Numbered from the stretch's first letter, positions 21,308-32,095 are shown. The stretch is 64,000 nucleotides of DNA from an uncultured Psychroserpens sp. (GCF_947503375.1 NZ_CANNDQ010000005.1:186001-250000); one strand, 5' to 3'. Numbers and translations: made by a program. Notes: generated by a model not told the origin, from the letters alone.

Positions 21308-22207
21308 ATGAATTATAAATTTTTATTATCAATAATTGCCACTATTAGTATTACATCTAGTATACATTCTCAGGCAAATATTTTAAATGCGCAAACACCA
21401 CAAGAAATTGGTGTTAAAACCGAAGCACAGTTGGCGCTTGATAATGACAAGCCTTTGGAGTATGGCTATGTTGATGATAGAGACATACTGTTCTCTAAAA
21501 TGACTTGGGAAAAAGTTGTTTTAGATGAGCGTGTTAACTTTCCGTTATATTTCCCTGTTGACACTAATAATATTGGCAAGGAAAGACGCTCGCTTTATCA
21601 TACATTGATTAAAGCTGTCAAAGATGGAAAAATCACAAATGTTTATAATGATTCTTACTTTACTGAGAAAAGAACAATGAAGGAGCTTAAAGACATCACA
21701 ACTAAGGTTGATACTTTAGATATTGGTTATGACCAATTAAATGCTGATGGTTATGTAGATCCTGAGTATATCACAACGAGAAATATAGAAGCATTTGATA
21801 TTAGTGCATATTTAGTAAAAGGGCTTTGGTACTTTGACAAGCGTCATGGCGAACTCAAATATAGAGTATTAGGTATTGCACCAGCTGCACCAGATATTAA
21901 CTTTATCGATTCTAATGATGAAGCTAATAGAGTGCCTAATGCATTATTTTGGGTATTTTTCCCAGAAGCAAGAGAAGTGCTTCACCAAGCTAAAGCATTT
22001 AATAATAAAAATAGTGCTATGCCATTATCATTTGACCATTTGTTAAACTCAAGACGTTTTAATGGGTACATGTATAAAGAAGAAAACGTATATGGAGATC
22101 GTGAAGTCAAAGAATATGTTGCAGATAACGCTTTGATGCAATTGCTTGAGTCTGATCGTATTAAGGATAAAATACGCAACTTTGAACAAGATATGTGGTC
22201 TTACTAA
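21308..22207 (+). CDS. gldN: Gliding motility / T9SS protein GldN
   Basis: Order after gldM; WVFFPEAREVLHQAKAFNNKNSAMPLSFDHLLNSRRFNGYMYKEENVYGDREVKEY. Confidence 0.96.
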   Translation: MNYKFLLSIIATISITSSIHSQANILNAQTPQEIGVKTEAQLALDNDKPLEYGYVDDRDILFSKMTWEKVVLDERVNFPLYFPVDTNNIGKERRSLYHTLIKAVKDGKITNVYNDSYFTEKRTMKELKDITTKVDTLDIGYDQLNADGYVDPEYITTRNIEAFDISAYLVKGLWYFDKRHGELKYRVLGIAPAAPDINFIDSNDEANRVPNALFWVFFPEAREVLHQAKAFNNKNSAMPLSFDHLLNSRRFNGYMYKEENVYGDREVKEYVADNALMQLLESDRIKDKIRNFEQDMWSY

Positions 22208-22223
22208 GTAAAGAAACCCTTAT

Positions 22224-22256
22224 AAAAACGCTCACTAAAACTAGTGAGCGTTTTTT
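22224..22256 (+). terminator. Intrinsic terminator after gldN
   Basis: AAAAACGCTCACTA-AAAC-TAGTGAGCGTTTTTT. Confidence 0.9.
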
Positions 22257-22276
22257 ATTTACATTATTTTAGAACT

Positions 22277-23326
22277 ATGAAAACCATAGATTATATCGTT
22301 GTAGGATGTGGACTAGCAGGAATTGCATTCTGTGAAAAATTAAGAGCAAACCAAAAGTCTTTTATTGTTTTCGATAATGCCTCTCAATTATCTTCAAGAG
22401 TAGCAGCAGGATTATATAATCCGGTAATCTTAAAACGATTTACAAAGGTTTGGGACGCAAAATCACAGTTAGAGATTGCAATACCATTTTATACAGAACT
22501 TGAAAAACTTTTAAAGATAAAACTTAACTATAGGTTACCAATCTATAGAAAATTTACTTCTATTGAAGAACAAAACAATTGGTTTTTAGCCTCCGAAAAA
22601 CCGGTCTTGAGAGATTTTTTATCTACAGAACTTATAAAAAATTCAAATGCATTTATAACTGCAGATTTTGGTTTTGGAAAAGTATTGCATTCAGGAAGAA
22701 TAAATACATCAAGACTAGTAAATGCTTACAATTCATATTTAGATAGCGAGGGTCAACTCAAGAAAGACTCTTTTAAATATGATTTATTAAACATAGAATC
22801 TGGCATCATTCAATATAAAAATATCATAGCTAAGCATGTAGTTTTTGCAGAAGGTTATGGGCTATCTAGAAATCCATTTTTTAATTATTTACCATTAAAT
22901 GGTACAAAAGGAGAAATGCTAACAATAAAAGCACCAAAATTAAGAATAAACTTTATTTTAAAGTCTTCAGTATTTATTGTTCCCTTAGGTAATGATCTTT
23001 ATTGGGTTGGTTCAACTTATGAATGGGAAGACAAAACGCACCAAATTACAGAAAAAGCAAAAGAAGAGCTAGTTTTAAAATTAAAAACTATTATCAGTTG
23101 TAAGTTTCAAGTTGTTGAACAAGTCGCAGGTATACGACCTACAACTAAAGATAGAAGACCTTTAATAGGAACGCATCCACGCTATAATAACATTCATGTT
23201 TTAAATGGTTTAGGAACAAGAGGTGTTATGCTTTCGCCATATGTAGCAGACCAGCTTTTCAATCATATAAATAAGTTAAACCGATTAGATTCGGAAATTG
23301 ATATCAAACGGTATCAACAAGATTAA
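22277..23326 (+). CDS. FAD-dependent oxidoreductase (DAO family)
   Basis: DYIVVGCGLAGIAFCEKL FAD-binding motif; start moved to the ATG at 22277, since the ORF-track start lies in the gldN terminator. Confidence 0.85.
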   Translation: MKTIDYIVVGCGLAGIAFCEKLRANQKSFIVFDNASQLSSRVAAGLYNPVILKRFTKVWDAKSQLEIAIPFYTELEKLLKIKLNYRLPIYRKFTSIEEQNNWFLASEKPVLRDFLSTELIKNSNAFITADFGFGKVLHSGRINTSRLVNAYNSYLDSEGQLKKDSFKYDLLNIESGIIQYKNIIAKHVVFAEGYGLSRNPFFNYLPLNGTKGEMLTIKAPKLRINFILKSSVFIVPLGNDLYWVGSTYEWEDKTHQITEKAKEELVLKLKTIISCKFQVVEQVAGIRPTTKDRRPLIGTHPRYNNIHVLNGLGTRGVMLSPYVADQLFNHINKLNRLDSEIDIKRYQQD

Positions 23327-23715
23327 GAACTTCTATTTTTATTAACTAATGTCTTGTCATAGTTCATAAAAAGATTGATCCAAATATTTCTTGAAAGACG
23401 CATTATAATTGGACCAAATACTATAGTTGTAATCACGATTGCTATAAAAGCTGTAAAGAGTGAGGATCTTAAAAAGAGATAACTAATTATAAAAGTGGCT
23501 ACAGCAAAGGCAATGCCAACACCATAGCTAACATACATCGAACCATAAAAAAAGGAAGGTTCCATTCTATAAGTAGTGTTACAGTAAGAACACTTTTTGT
23601 TTATTTTTAAAACATCGCTCAATATATAAGGATTCTTTGTTTCGTACATTGATTCTTGCTGGCATTTTGGACATGTTCCAGTAAAAATACTATATACTTT
23701 AGTGCCTTTTAGCAT
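23323..23715 (-). CDS. DUF983-like membrane protein
   Basis: CxxC pairs (GTCPKCQQES..., KCSYCNTTY) followed by MEPSFFYGSMYVSYG and TM helices. Confidence 0.8.
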   Translation of the reverse strand: MLKGTKVYSIFTGTCPKCQQESMYETKNPYILSDVLKINKKCSYCNTTYRMEPSFFYGSMYVSYGVGIAFAVATFIISYLFLRSSLFTAFIAIVITTIVFGPIIMRLSRNIWINLFMNYDKTLVNKNRSS

Positions 23716-23827
23716 GACTTAAAATTGTTTACTTTTGTTGCTTTTACTAAAAGTAAAATTAGTTTATTTACGACTAATATTACTAACATTTATAATGTTT
23801 ATTGTAATTGTAATATTTGAAAAAACT

Positions 23828-25735
23828 ATGCTTAACATTCATAATTTATCTATCTCATTTCAAGGCGAATACTTATTCGAAGACATTACTTTTAAGTTAA
23901 GTCCAGGTGATCGAATTGGTTTGATAGGAAAAAACGGTGCTGGTAAATCGACCATGCTTAAAATTCTTTCAAAAGAATTAGAACCCGATTCTGGGCAAAT
24001 TGCTGCAGATAAAAATTTGAGCTTTGGTTTTCTTAAGCAAGATATAGATTTTGTTTTTGGTAGGACTGTTTTAGAAGAATCATATGAGGCTTTTGAAGAA
24101 ATTAAAAAGCTAGAAACTCAAATGGAGCATGTCAATGAGCAATTAGCCGAACGAACCGATTATGAAAGTGAAACCTACAATCAATTAATGATAGATTTAA
24201 ACGATGTACAACATCAATATGAAATAATTGGTGGATACAACTATCAAGGTGAAACCGAAAAAATACTACAGGGCTTAGGTTTTAAAAGAGATGATTTTAA
24301 TAAATTGACCGACACATTTTCTGGTGGTTGGCGTATGCGTATTGAATTGGCTAAATTACTTCTTCAAAACAATGATATATTATTATTAGATGAGCCAACC
24401 AACCATTTGGACATAGAATCTATAATTTGGTTAGAGAGTTTTTTAAAAAGTTATTCAGGAGCTGTAGTTATCGTTTCTCATGATAAAATGTTTTTAGATA
24501 ATGTTACAAATCGTACTATAGAGATTTCCTTAGGAAGAATCTATGATTACCCAAAACCGTATTCAAAATTTTTGGTATTACGTGAAGAGATAAAAACACA
24601 GCAATTAGCTTCTCAAAAAAATCAGAAAAAGCAAATAGAACAAACTGAAAAACTCATTGAGAAATTTAGAGCAAAAGCCAGTAAAGCTACAATGGCTCAG
24701 TCACTTATAAAAAAATTAGACAGGATGGAGCGCATTGAAGTTGACGAAGATGACAATAGTGTTATGACATTGAATTTCCCTGTTTCAGTAACACCAGGAA
24801 AAGTAGTTGTTGAAGCCCATAACATATCGAAAAGTTATGATGATAACCATGTACTATCCAATATTGATTTAATGATAGAGCGAGATAGTAAGACTGCTTT
24901 TGTAGGTCAGAATGGTCAAGGGAAATCAACATTAGCAAAGATTATTGTTGGTGAGCTCAAACATAGCGGAAATTTAAAACTAGGTCATAATGTACAAATA
25001 GGCTATTTTGCTCAAAACCAAGCTGAATATCTTGATGGAAGCAAAACTGTTTTGGATACCATGATTGATGCTGCAAATGAATCGAATAGAAGTAAAGTTC
25101 GTGACATCTTAGGGTCATTTTTGTTTCGAGGCGAAGAGGTAGAAAAATATGTTAGAGTACTTTCTGGTGGTGAACGAAACCGATTGGCTTTAGCTAAATT
25201 GATGCTTCAGCCATTAAATGTCTTGGTGATGGATGAGCCTACGAATCATTTAGATATTAAGTCTAAAAATGTTTTAAAAGAAGCCTTAAAAAAGTTTGAA
25301 GGGACTTTAGTTTTAGTTTCTCACGATAGAGATTTTCTACAAGGTTTGGCAAATGTAGTATATGAGTTTAAAGATCAAAAGATAAAAGAATATTTGGGTG
25401 ATATTGATTTTTATTTAGAACAAAGAAATGTAGAGAATTTAAGAGAAGTAGAACGAAGAACAGTAGTAAAAGAATCACCAAGATCAAGTAACAAGCAGTC
25501 ATACCAAGATCAAAAAAAGATTAAGTCACTTAATAATAAATTAAGTAATGTAGAATCTAAAATTAGTCAATTGGAGAAGGAAATAAAGACCCATGACATA
25601 GAATTAGCAACTAATTACGATGCTACTGTTGCAGATGTTAGTTTTTTTGATAATTATCAAGCAAAAAAACAACAACTTAAAAAGCTTATGAAAGATTGGG
25701 AAACGATACAATTACAGCTAGAAGAGCTTTGTTGA
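23828..25735 (+). CDS. ABC-F family ATPase
   Basis: Two ABC domains (GKNGAGKST, GQNGQGKST; LLDEPTNHLDIES, VMDEPTNHLDIKS), no TM, C-terminal coiled coil; start moved to ATG 23828. Confidence 0.93.
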   Translation: MLNIHNLSISFQGEYLFEDITFKLSPGDRIGLIGKNGAGKSTMLKILSKELEPDSGQIAADKNLSFGFLKQDIDFVFGRTVLEESYEAFEEIKKLETQMEHVNEQLAERTDYESETYNQLMIDLNDVQHQYEIIGGYNYQGETEKILQGLGFKRDDFNKLTDTFSGGWRMRIELAKLLLQNNDILLLDEPTNHLDIESIIWLESFLKSYSGAVVIVSHDKMFLDNVTNRTIEISLGRIYDYPKPYSKFLVLREEIKTQQLASQKNQKKQIEQTEKLIEKFRAKASKATMAQSLIKKLDRMERIEVDEDDNSVMTLNFPVSVTPGKVVVEAHNISKSYDDNHVLSNIDLMIERDSKTAFVGQNGQGKSTLAKIIVGELKHSGNLKLGHNVQIGYFAQNQAEYLDGSKTVLDTMIDAANESNRSKVRDILGSFLFRGEEVEKYVRVLSGGERNRLALAKLMLQPLNVLVMDEPTNHLDIKSKNVLKEALKKFEGTLVLVSHDRDFLQGLANVVYEFKDQKIKEYLGDIDFYLEQRNVENLREVERRTVVKESPRSSNKQSYQDQKKIKSLNNKLSNVESKISQLEKEIKTHDIELATNYDATVADVSFFDNYQAKKQQLKKLMKDWETIQLQLEELC

Positions 25736-25752
25736 TTAACTAAAATTAAGTT

Positions 25753-25935
25753 GTGGAAGAACACTTTTTTCAATGTCCATATTGTTGGGAAACCATTTCA
25801 ATGTTAATAGATATTTCACAAATAAAGCAGTCTTATATTGAAGATTGTGAGGTGTGTTGTAACCCAATTCAATTACATATAACCACAGAGAATCAAGAAA
25901 TTATCAATTTCCTAGCCCAAAACATAGAGCAGTAG
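25753..25935 (+). CDS. CPXCG motif-containing cysteine-rich protein
   Basis: 60 aa, FQCPYCWETISMLID...DCEVCCNPIQLHI; GTG start. Confidence 0.8.
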   Translation: MEEHFFQCPYCWETISMLIDISQIKQSYIEDCEVCCNPIQLHITTENQEIINFLAQNIEQ

Positions 25936-26078
25936 TAATATTTTAAGTATTTGATTTTCAATTATTTATATTTTTTTTCGATAAACAACATTGCATTTCA
26001 TCGAAAAAAGTTCGCATATTATCGGTATTTTGTTATTTTCGTTATAGTAAATATGCTCCCTCGCAAAAATCTACTTTT

Positions 26079-26984
26079 ATGAAAACCGCTAAAATTACAT
26101 TATTACTATGTTTGGTAACATTGGTTGCTTTTGCCAATGTATCTTCAAAAGAAAAACAAGCTCTTATAGCTTTACACAATGCTACGAATGGTTCTACTTG
26201 GGCTACAACTTGGGATTTGTCCGATCCAGTTGATAGTTGGTATGGTGTTACGGTAAGAGATGAAAAAGTTGTAGCTTTAAATTTAGAGTTCAATAATTTG
26301 GAGGGTCAACTACCTGAAGCAATTGGCGACTTGATACACCTTCAAGAAATGAACTTTTTTAGAAATAACATTTCTGGAGCTATTCCTAATTCAATTGGAA
26401 ACTTGAAAGCTTTAACAAAAATCAATATCGCATTTAACAAATTAAGTGGTGAATTACCAACAAGCCTTGGCGAATTATCATCTTTAAAGACCTTACAATT
26501 ATTTATGAATACAATTGAAGGCTCAATCCCAGCTTCTATAGGACAATTATCTCAGTTGCAAACATTAGAATTATATAGCAATAATTTAACAGGAAGTTTG
26601 CCTTCTACACTAGGAGAGTTATATAATTTGAAAGAATTATTGGTAAGTAGTAATAAGCTCACAGGAAAATTGCCATCAACAATAGGAGACTTAAAAAACT
26701 TAAAAATTTTAAGTGTGTTTGATAATAACCTATTAGGTATAGTACCTAGTTCAGTTTCTAATTTAACAAACTTAGAAGAATTAGTTTTAGCAAATAATGC
26801 ATTTTATGGTAATCTGCCATCTGATCTGGCAAACTTATCTAACTTAAAAGTTTTGATGTTAGGAAACAATGGTTTTAAAGGTGAATTAGTAGGATTGGAA
26901 GCTAAGTTTCCAAAACTGCAACAATTCGATTTTGTAAATACTAATGAAAGAGGTACAATTGCTACTCTAGATACAGAAGACTAG
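26079..26984 (+). CDS. Secreted plant-type leucine-rich repeat protein
   Basis: Signal peptide, LRRNT-like cap (EKQALIALHNATNGSTWATTWDLSDPVDSWYGV) and about nine LxxLxxLxLxxNxLxGxLPxxL repeats. Confidence 0.9.
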   Translation: MKTAKITLLLCLVTLVAFANVSSKEKQALIALHNATNGSTWATTWDLSDPVDSWYGVTVRDEKVVALNLEFNNLEGQLPEAIGDLIHLQEMNFFRNNISGAIPNSIGNLKALTKINIAFNKLSGELPTSLGELSSLKTLQLFMNTIEGSIPASIGQLSQLQTLELYSNNLTGSLPSTLGELYNLKELLVSSNKLTGKLPSTIGDLKNLKILSVFDNNLLGIVPSSVSNLTNLEELVLANNAFYGNLPSDLANLSNLKVLMLGNNGFKGELVGLEAKFPKLQQFDFVNTNERGTIATLDTED

Positions 26985-27010
26985 TTATTTTTATAGTTTT
27001 GTTTTTATCG

Positions 27011-27043
27011 AACTCCTTTCATTTAGATGTTAGGAGTTTTTTT
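27011..27043 (+). terminator. Intrinsic terminator after the LRR gene
   Basis: AACTCCT...AGGAGTTTTTTT hairpin. Confidence 0.65.
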
Positions 27044-27053
27044 ATCTATTATG

Positions 27054-27084
27054 TTTGTAGAAATCAAAAAGCGTTGTATATTTG
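27054..27084 (+). promoter_or_regulatory. Bacteroidota housekeeping promoter of tRNA-fMet
   Basis: TTTG-N19-TATATTTG, an exact fit to the TTTG/TAnnTTTG consensus, ending 11 nt before the tRNA 5' end. Confidence 0.8.
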
Positions 27085-27095
27085 CAGTCCAATAT

Positions 27096-27169
<74 letters not shown>

Positions 27170-27191
27170 TAAATATAAATTATTTTAAATC

Positions 27192-27222
27192 AACGGTTTA
27201 GTTCACGCTAAGCCGTTTTTTT
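27192..27222 (+). terminator. Intrinsic terminator after tRNA-fMet
   Basis: AACGGTTTAG-TTCACG-CTAAGCCGTTTTTTT (one G-U wobble). Confidence 0.85.
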
Positions 27223-27635
27223 ATGAAAACTATTTATGATTTAGTTACCTTAGAAGTTCAAAATGAACACGATTTGGAACACGAACCTGACCACGTCAAA
27301 CCATTTTTATAAGCAAAAATTTAAGATATCTATAATGACTTATCAAAGCTTTGGTAGGTTTGCTCTACAAAATAAATTAATGAATTTTGTGAGCTAAACC
27401 TTTTTCTTTTGTGAGTTATCTTTATTCGAGATAGAATTAATTGAAAGAGTTTCTATTGTATTCAATATAACATGTAATTCAACATACACAGATACAAAAA
27501 TATCGTGATAATTTTAGATAAAATGTTTAATCATATTTGCTGTAAGTGTTATGAAATGGATTACGATTTGTATATATAGCGTCAACCTACAAGACCAATT
27601 ACAACTAATTTTGTAACATCAAATAAGCCAAAATC

Positions 27636-28376
27636 ATGTTTAAACATTTTTGCCTACAATTATTTATGCTGTTTACTGTATCTCTATTCGGTCAGGAAAT
27701 TACTTTTCAAAAGAATACAAGTTATGCTGCTCGAAAATTAAAATTGATACAAAAACTGAATGCAAGTGGTGATAGCCTGATCTTAGAAAGTGAGAAAAAG
27801 CAAATACGACAAGTAGACATTCTAAACGATACCTATTTAGAAAGTATAGATGTTAATAGTAACGCAGGAAAAATCAATCTTAAAAAATTACCTTTAGGTA
27901 ATTATGTGGTACAAGCTAACTTAGGAAGGCATTGGATTGTGATGTACTTAGAGAAAAAAGAACCAATTAATGCTAGTTTAACCGAAACTAAAGTTAATGA
28001 AAGTAAAGACGAAAACGTAATTAAAAACGCGGTCATTCTTGAAGACAACCCGAATGAGGTTCGCTTCAAAGAAAACACCCTTTACTGGGTTGTTTATGAA
28101 AGTAATTCGCCATTTTCTTCGAATAAAACTATGGGTTTGAAATATTTTGATGAGATACAAGATTTGATTTCTAAAATTAAATTGGAGTTAAAATCTGAAG
28201 TTGGACAATACAATAAGTTGTTTGTTTATGAAATCTATAACAGAAAAAAGTTTATGAAAAGGCAGCTTAGAAACCGTAAATATTATAAGTCAAAAAAATC
28301 AAAATTCTTTAACGTTTCTCCTATATATACCTCAGAGGAGAAAGAGGACATAATTAAGAATTCAAATAAAACTTGA
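27636..28376 (+). CDS. Hypothetical secreted protein
   Basis: Signal peptide (MFKHFCLQLFMLFTVSLFGQEI), basic C-terminus, no recognised domain. Confidence 0.6.
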   Translation: MFKHFCLQLFMLFTVSLFGQEITFQKNTSYAARKLKLIQKLNASGDSLILESEKKQIRQVDILNDTYLESIDVNSNAGKINLKKLPLGNYVVQANLGRHWIVMYLEKKEPINASLTETKVNESKDENVIKNAVILEDNPNEVRFKENTLYWVVYESNSPFSSNKTMGLKYFDEIQDLISKIKLELKSEVGQYNKLFVYEIYNRKKFMKRQLRNRKYYKSKKSKFFNVSPIYTSEEKEDIIKNSNKT

Positions 28377-28566
28377 TATACAATTAAGGTATCGTCTTAA
28401 ATAATAGTATTTTTAGTTAGAAAAATACTATAGAACACATTTCTCTTTTTCTTTTATGAACATAACGTCCTAAGCTACGATTTATTCTAATTAATGCAAT
28501 TCAGACTTTACATTGCTATGAAAAGTTTAACTTTATATCCTGAATAACAAATTGCATCAAGCAGAT

Positions 28567-30225
28567 ATGAAGTTTTTTTATTGCTTAGTTTTCTTTTTTG
28601 TCACATTCTTTTCTTCTTCTCAAAAACAGATTGATAGTCTTAAAGCAGTTCTTGAATTTACAGAGCCTAAGTCTACCACTTATATCGACCTATTGAATGA
28701 AATAGGTTATAGTTATTGGATAGTAGACTCAAATGCGTCTTTAGACTATGGCAACAAAGCTTTAATGTTGTCAGATAGTTTGAATTATTTAGAAGGCAAG
28801 GCTAGAGCTAGTCGTGTGATTGGCGTGGCATTTTGGACCAGAGGCAATTATACAGCATCTTTTAAAGCTTTGAATAGCGCCCTTAAGCAATACAAGACCC
28901 TAAACAGTTTAGAAGAAGTTGCTAATTGCACATTAAACATAGGTATGCTATATGCTGCATTACATGAAGAAGATAAAGCTTTGGAGATGTATCAAGATGC
29001 AATAGATCAATTTACAGCTCTCGATCTAAAATCTAGAATTGCCACTACTTTTACTAAAATTGCCACAATTTATATTGATCAAGATAGATTGTATGAAGCA
29101 AAAGATTATTTAACAAATGCTTTGAAAATGCACGATCAAGCTAACTTTACTTATGGTATTGGTGAGGTACATAATAGGCTAGGGCAATTATATATTAAAC
29201 TCAATGAAAAAGAGCAAGCCTATTACCATATTGAGCAATCCATTATGAAAAGCAGAGCAGTTCATGATACTGATGGAATGATCAATAACCTTATTCAATA
29301 TGGTAAATTACTCCTACTAGATAAGAAGTTTGACGTATCTCAACAACATTTGGAATTAGCAATTTCTAGAGCAAAAAAGAACAATTTGAAACGATACGAA
29401 TTGGAATCTTATAAAATACTTAAAGATCTAAAACTAAAAGCGAATAAACCTGAAGAGGCATTAGTATACTATGATAAATATATTGCTTTAAAAGACAGTG
29501 TTTTTAATTCTGAAAAAACTATGCGCATTGCCACAATTGAGTTCGAAAATGAATTAGATAATAAAGAAAAAGAATTAGCATTACTTCAAGAAAAGAAAAA
29601 GACAGACGACATCATTAAATGGGGTTTGATTATTGGTGTTTTGTGTTTTATGTTTATAGCCACTCTTTACCTTATGAATTTAAAAAAGCGTATTTCTCAA
29701 AGACGTGAGTTACAGACCACCAAGGAGGAGTATAATAAGGCCGAATTAGAGAATGCCAAGTTCAAGCAACAAGAGTTAAAACAGAAATTAGATTTTAGAA
29801 ATAAAGAGCTAACGTCTTATACGTTGAATTTTGTTCAAAAAAGTGAGTTATTCCAAGACTTAAAAGAAAAAATAGAACTGCTCAAATCAGCAACACCTAA
29901 AACACAACAGTCCATTATAAACGAGCTTAGCCGAATAATTAAACAGCACATTAATATTGATAGAGATTGGGAAGACTTTAAACGCTATTTTGAAGATGTT
30001 CATACAGATTTCATTAAAGAACTGAAGTCTAGGCATCCAGATTTAAGTGCTAATGATATGCGTATATGTACATTAACAAGGTTAAATCTTAATATCAAAG
30101 AAACAGCCTCTGTACTAGGAATTACACCAGAGAGTGTTAAAACGGCTCGTTATAGACTTAGAAAAAAACTCAATCTCGATGCTAATCAAGAACTTTTGAG
30201 TTATTTTTTAAGTTTAGAAAACTAA
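28567..30225 (+). CDS. TPR-repeat signalling protein with C-terminal LuxR-like HTH
   Basis: Signal peptide, several TPRs, one TM (WGLIIGVLCFMFIATLYLM), HTH (LSANDMRICTLTRLNLNIKETASVLGITPESVKTARYRLRKKL); start moved to ATG 28567. Confidence 0.88.
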   Translation: MKFFYCLVFFFVTFFSSSQKQIDSLKAVLEFTEPKSTTYIDLLNEIGYSYWIVDSNASLDYGNKALMLSDSLNYLEGKARASRVIGVAFWTRGNYTASFKALNSALKQYKTLNSLEEVANCTLNIGMLYAALHEEDKALEMYQDAIDQFTALDLKSRIATTFTKIATIYIDQDRLYEAKDYLTNALKMHDQANFTYGIGEVHNRLGQLYIKLNEKEQAYYHIEQSIMKSRAVHDTDGMINNLIQYGKLLLLDKKFDVSQQHLELAISRAKKNNLKRYELESYKILKDLKLKANKPEEALVYYDKYIALKDSVFNSEKTMRIATIEFENELDNKEKELALLQEKKKTDDIIKWGLIIGVLCFMFIATLYLMNLKKRISQRRELQTTKEEYNKAELENAKFKQQELKQKLDFRNKELTSYTLNFVQKSELFQDLKEKIELLKSATPKTQQSIINELSRIIKQHINIDRDWEDFKRYFEDVHTDFIKELKSRHPDLSANDMRICTLTRLNLNIKETASVLGITPESVKTARYRLRKKLNLDANQELLSYFLSLEN

Positions 30226-30351
30226 AAACTAAAATTATTTTCCTTTTTTAAGTATTACTTTTCTTAAATCTTGTTTTATTTAATCACCTGATATTCAGTA
30301 ATTTTTTAATGAATGTCTACCTAATGTTTACTCTTTTTTAAGTGAAAAATC

Positions 30352-30390
30352 AAAATGGTCTATCTAAAATACTTTGGTAGACCACTTTTT
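30352..30390 (+). terminator. Intrinsic terminator
   Basis: AAAATGGTCTA...TAGACCACTTTTT hairpin. Confidence 0.65.
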
Positions 30391-30516
30391 GTATACCTAC
30401 ATTTTTTTTAGTGCTAAAGTATCCCATTTAGATTTGCACTATCATCAAAAATCAAAAACCGAACAGTATAAGGTGTTTAAAAATCAAAAAAATACAATCA
30501 TCTAAAATCTATTAAA

Positions 30517-31287
30517 ATGAAAGATATAATTATGAACTTGCCTAGTCCGTTAGAGATTATTACAGATCCAATATCTATTGTGATTTTAATCATGTATGCT
30601 TTTATTATGCTTTGGGAGGCGCTTTTTCCTGCTAAAGTACTTCCCCAAGTTAAGTATTGGAAGTTGAAAGGGTTTATAGCTTTTACGATATTCTTTTTTT
30701 TATCAACTTATTTTCCACTCATTTGGGATGCGTATTTAATCCATTTTCAAATTTTTGATCTATCCATTTTAGGAACTTATACAGGTGCTTTTGTAGCTTT
30801 AATTATCTATGAGTTGGGGGTTTATGTTTGGCACAGGATGATGCATCGAAGTAATTATTTGTGGAGAGTGTTTCATCAAATGCATCATAGTGCAGAACGC
30901 TTAGATGCCTATGGCGCTTTTTATTTTAGTCTAATGGATATGATAGGCTTCACATTACTTGGTAGTTTATGTTTAGTAGTTATAGCTGGTTTCACAGTTG
31001 AAGCCACAACACTATTTATTCTTATCACAACATTTTTAGCCATTTTTCAACATAGCAATATTAAAACACCAAAATGGATTGGTTATATCATCCAAAGACC
31101 TGAGTCGCATTCAGTTCATCACGGGAAAGGAACACATGCTTATAACTATTCTGATCTCTCTTTCATTGATATGATTTTTGGGACTTTTAAAAATCCAACA
31201 CATTTTTATAAGGAAACAGGTTTCTACAATGGTGCCTCAAACAAAGTAATAGAGATGTTTTTATTTAAAGACATATCTCAAAAATAA
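30517..31287 (+). CDS. Sterol desaturase / fatty acid hydroxylase family protein
   Basis: His-box pattern: HRMMH, HQMHH, and C-terminal HSVHHG in a multi-TM protein. Confidence 0.92.
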   Translation: MKDIIMNLPSPLEIITDPISIVILIMYAFIMLWEALFPAKVLPQVKYWKLKGFIAFTIFFFLSTYFPLIWDAYLIHFQIFDLSILGTYTGAFVALIIYELGVYVWHRMMHRSNYLWRVFHQMHHSAERLDAYGAFYFSLMDMIGFTLLGSLCLVVIAGFTVEATTLFILITTFLAIFQHSNIKTPKWIGYIIQRPESHSVHHGKGTHAYNYSDLSFIDMIFGTFKNPTHFYKETGFYNGASNKVIEMFLFKDISQK

Positions 31288-31549
31288 TAATTGTAAAATG
31301 TATGACCAGCCATAAGCTTATTAGAACTTCAATATGTAACGCTATAACTCGCAGTGAAAACAAAAAAAATGACTTGATATATCTGTGCGTATCTTATTAA
31401 CTACTGGATTTTTATGTTTAGTTAGAGGCTTAAAGCACAATAAAATGGGATGGAATTGCACGAGAGCTAAATTAAAAATTGAATATCTAAAATTTTAATA
31501 ATCATATAATCTAAAACAATATCATTAATCAAAAATTAAATCTTTAATC

Positions 31550-32095
31550 ATGAAAACAATCAAATTTATCATTTTAACAAGTATAGTCCTATTATCGTGT
31601 TCTTGTAGTAGTGACGATGATGACTTTACAGAACCAAGTCTACAGACTGTTCAGTTGAATATCATCGGAAGAGGAATTTCAGTTGCCCAAGAAAAGAACA
31701 TCATTCATCCACAAACTGGAGAAGAGCGTGCAGCATTTTGCTTTCTTATGAACCTCATAGATTCTGAAACAGGTGAAGTGATTGGCACATTGGAAGATTG
31801 TGATACTGGCACGACTGAACTTGAAGACGGATCATTGATTTCTCAAATAACAACGGTATTCAATTTTACAGGTAGAGGCACAATCACTTCAGAAAGTATA
31901 GTATTACAAGAGCCTACCGGGAACGGATTCTTTACTACGAGTTTTATACCTACAGAAAACAATATCATTGATGGCACCTTTGAATTTGAAGGTGTGCGAG
32001 GTAAATCAACTCTAAACGGAGAAATCGATTTAAACCAATTTGATGACAATATCATCATTTTCAATTGTGAATTCAAACTAGAATTAACCTATTAA
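31550..32095 (+). CDS. Hypothetical lipoprotein with SDDDD export-like motif
   Basis: VLLSCSCSSDDDDF after a type II signal peptide. Confidence 0.7.
   Translation: MKTIKFIILTSIVLLSCSCSSDDDDFTEPSLQTVQLNIIGRGISVAQEKNIIHPQTGEERAAFCFLMNLIDSETGEVIGTLEDCDTGTTELEDGSLISQITTVFNFTGRGTITSESIVLQEPTGNGFFTTSFIPTENNIIDGTFEFEGVRGKSTLNGEIDLNQFDDNIIIFNCEFKLELTY

Noticed and set aside
26300-26960. Periodic repeats of about 72 bp considered as a tandem repeat or CRISPR-like array
   Set aside because: They are the 24-aa LRR units of a coding region; DNA identity between units is low.
30828-30845. TGGCACAGGATGATGC in the sterol desaturase gene as a sigma54 site
   Set aside because: GG-to-GC spacing is one base too long and it lies within coding sequence.
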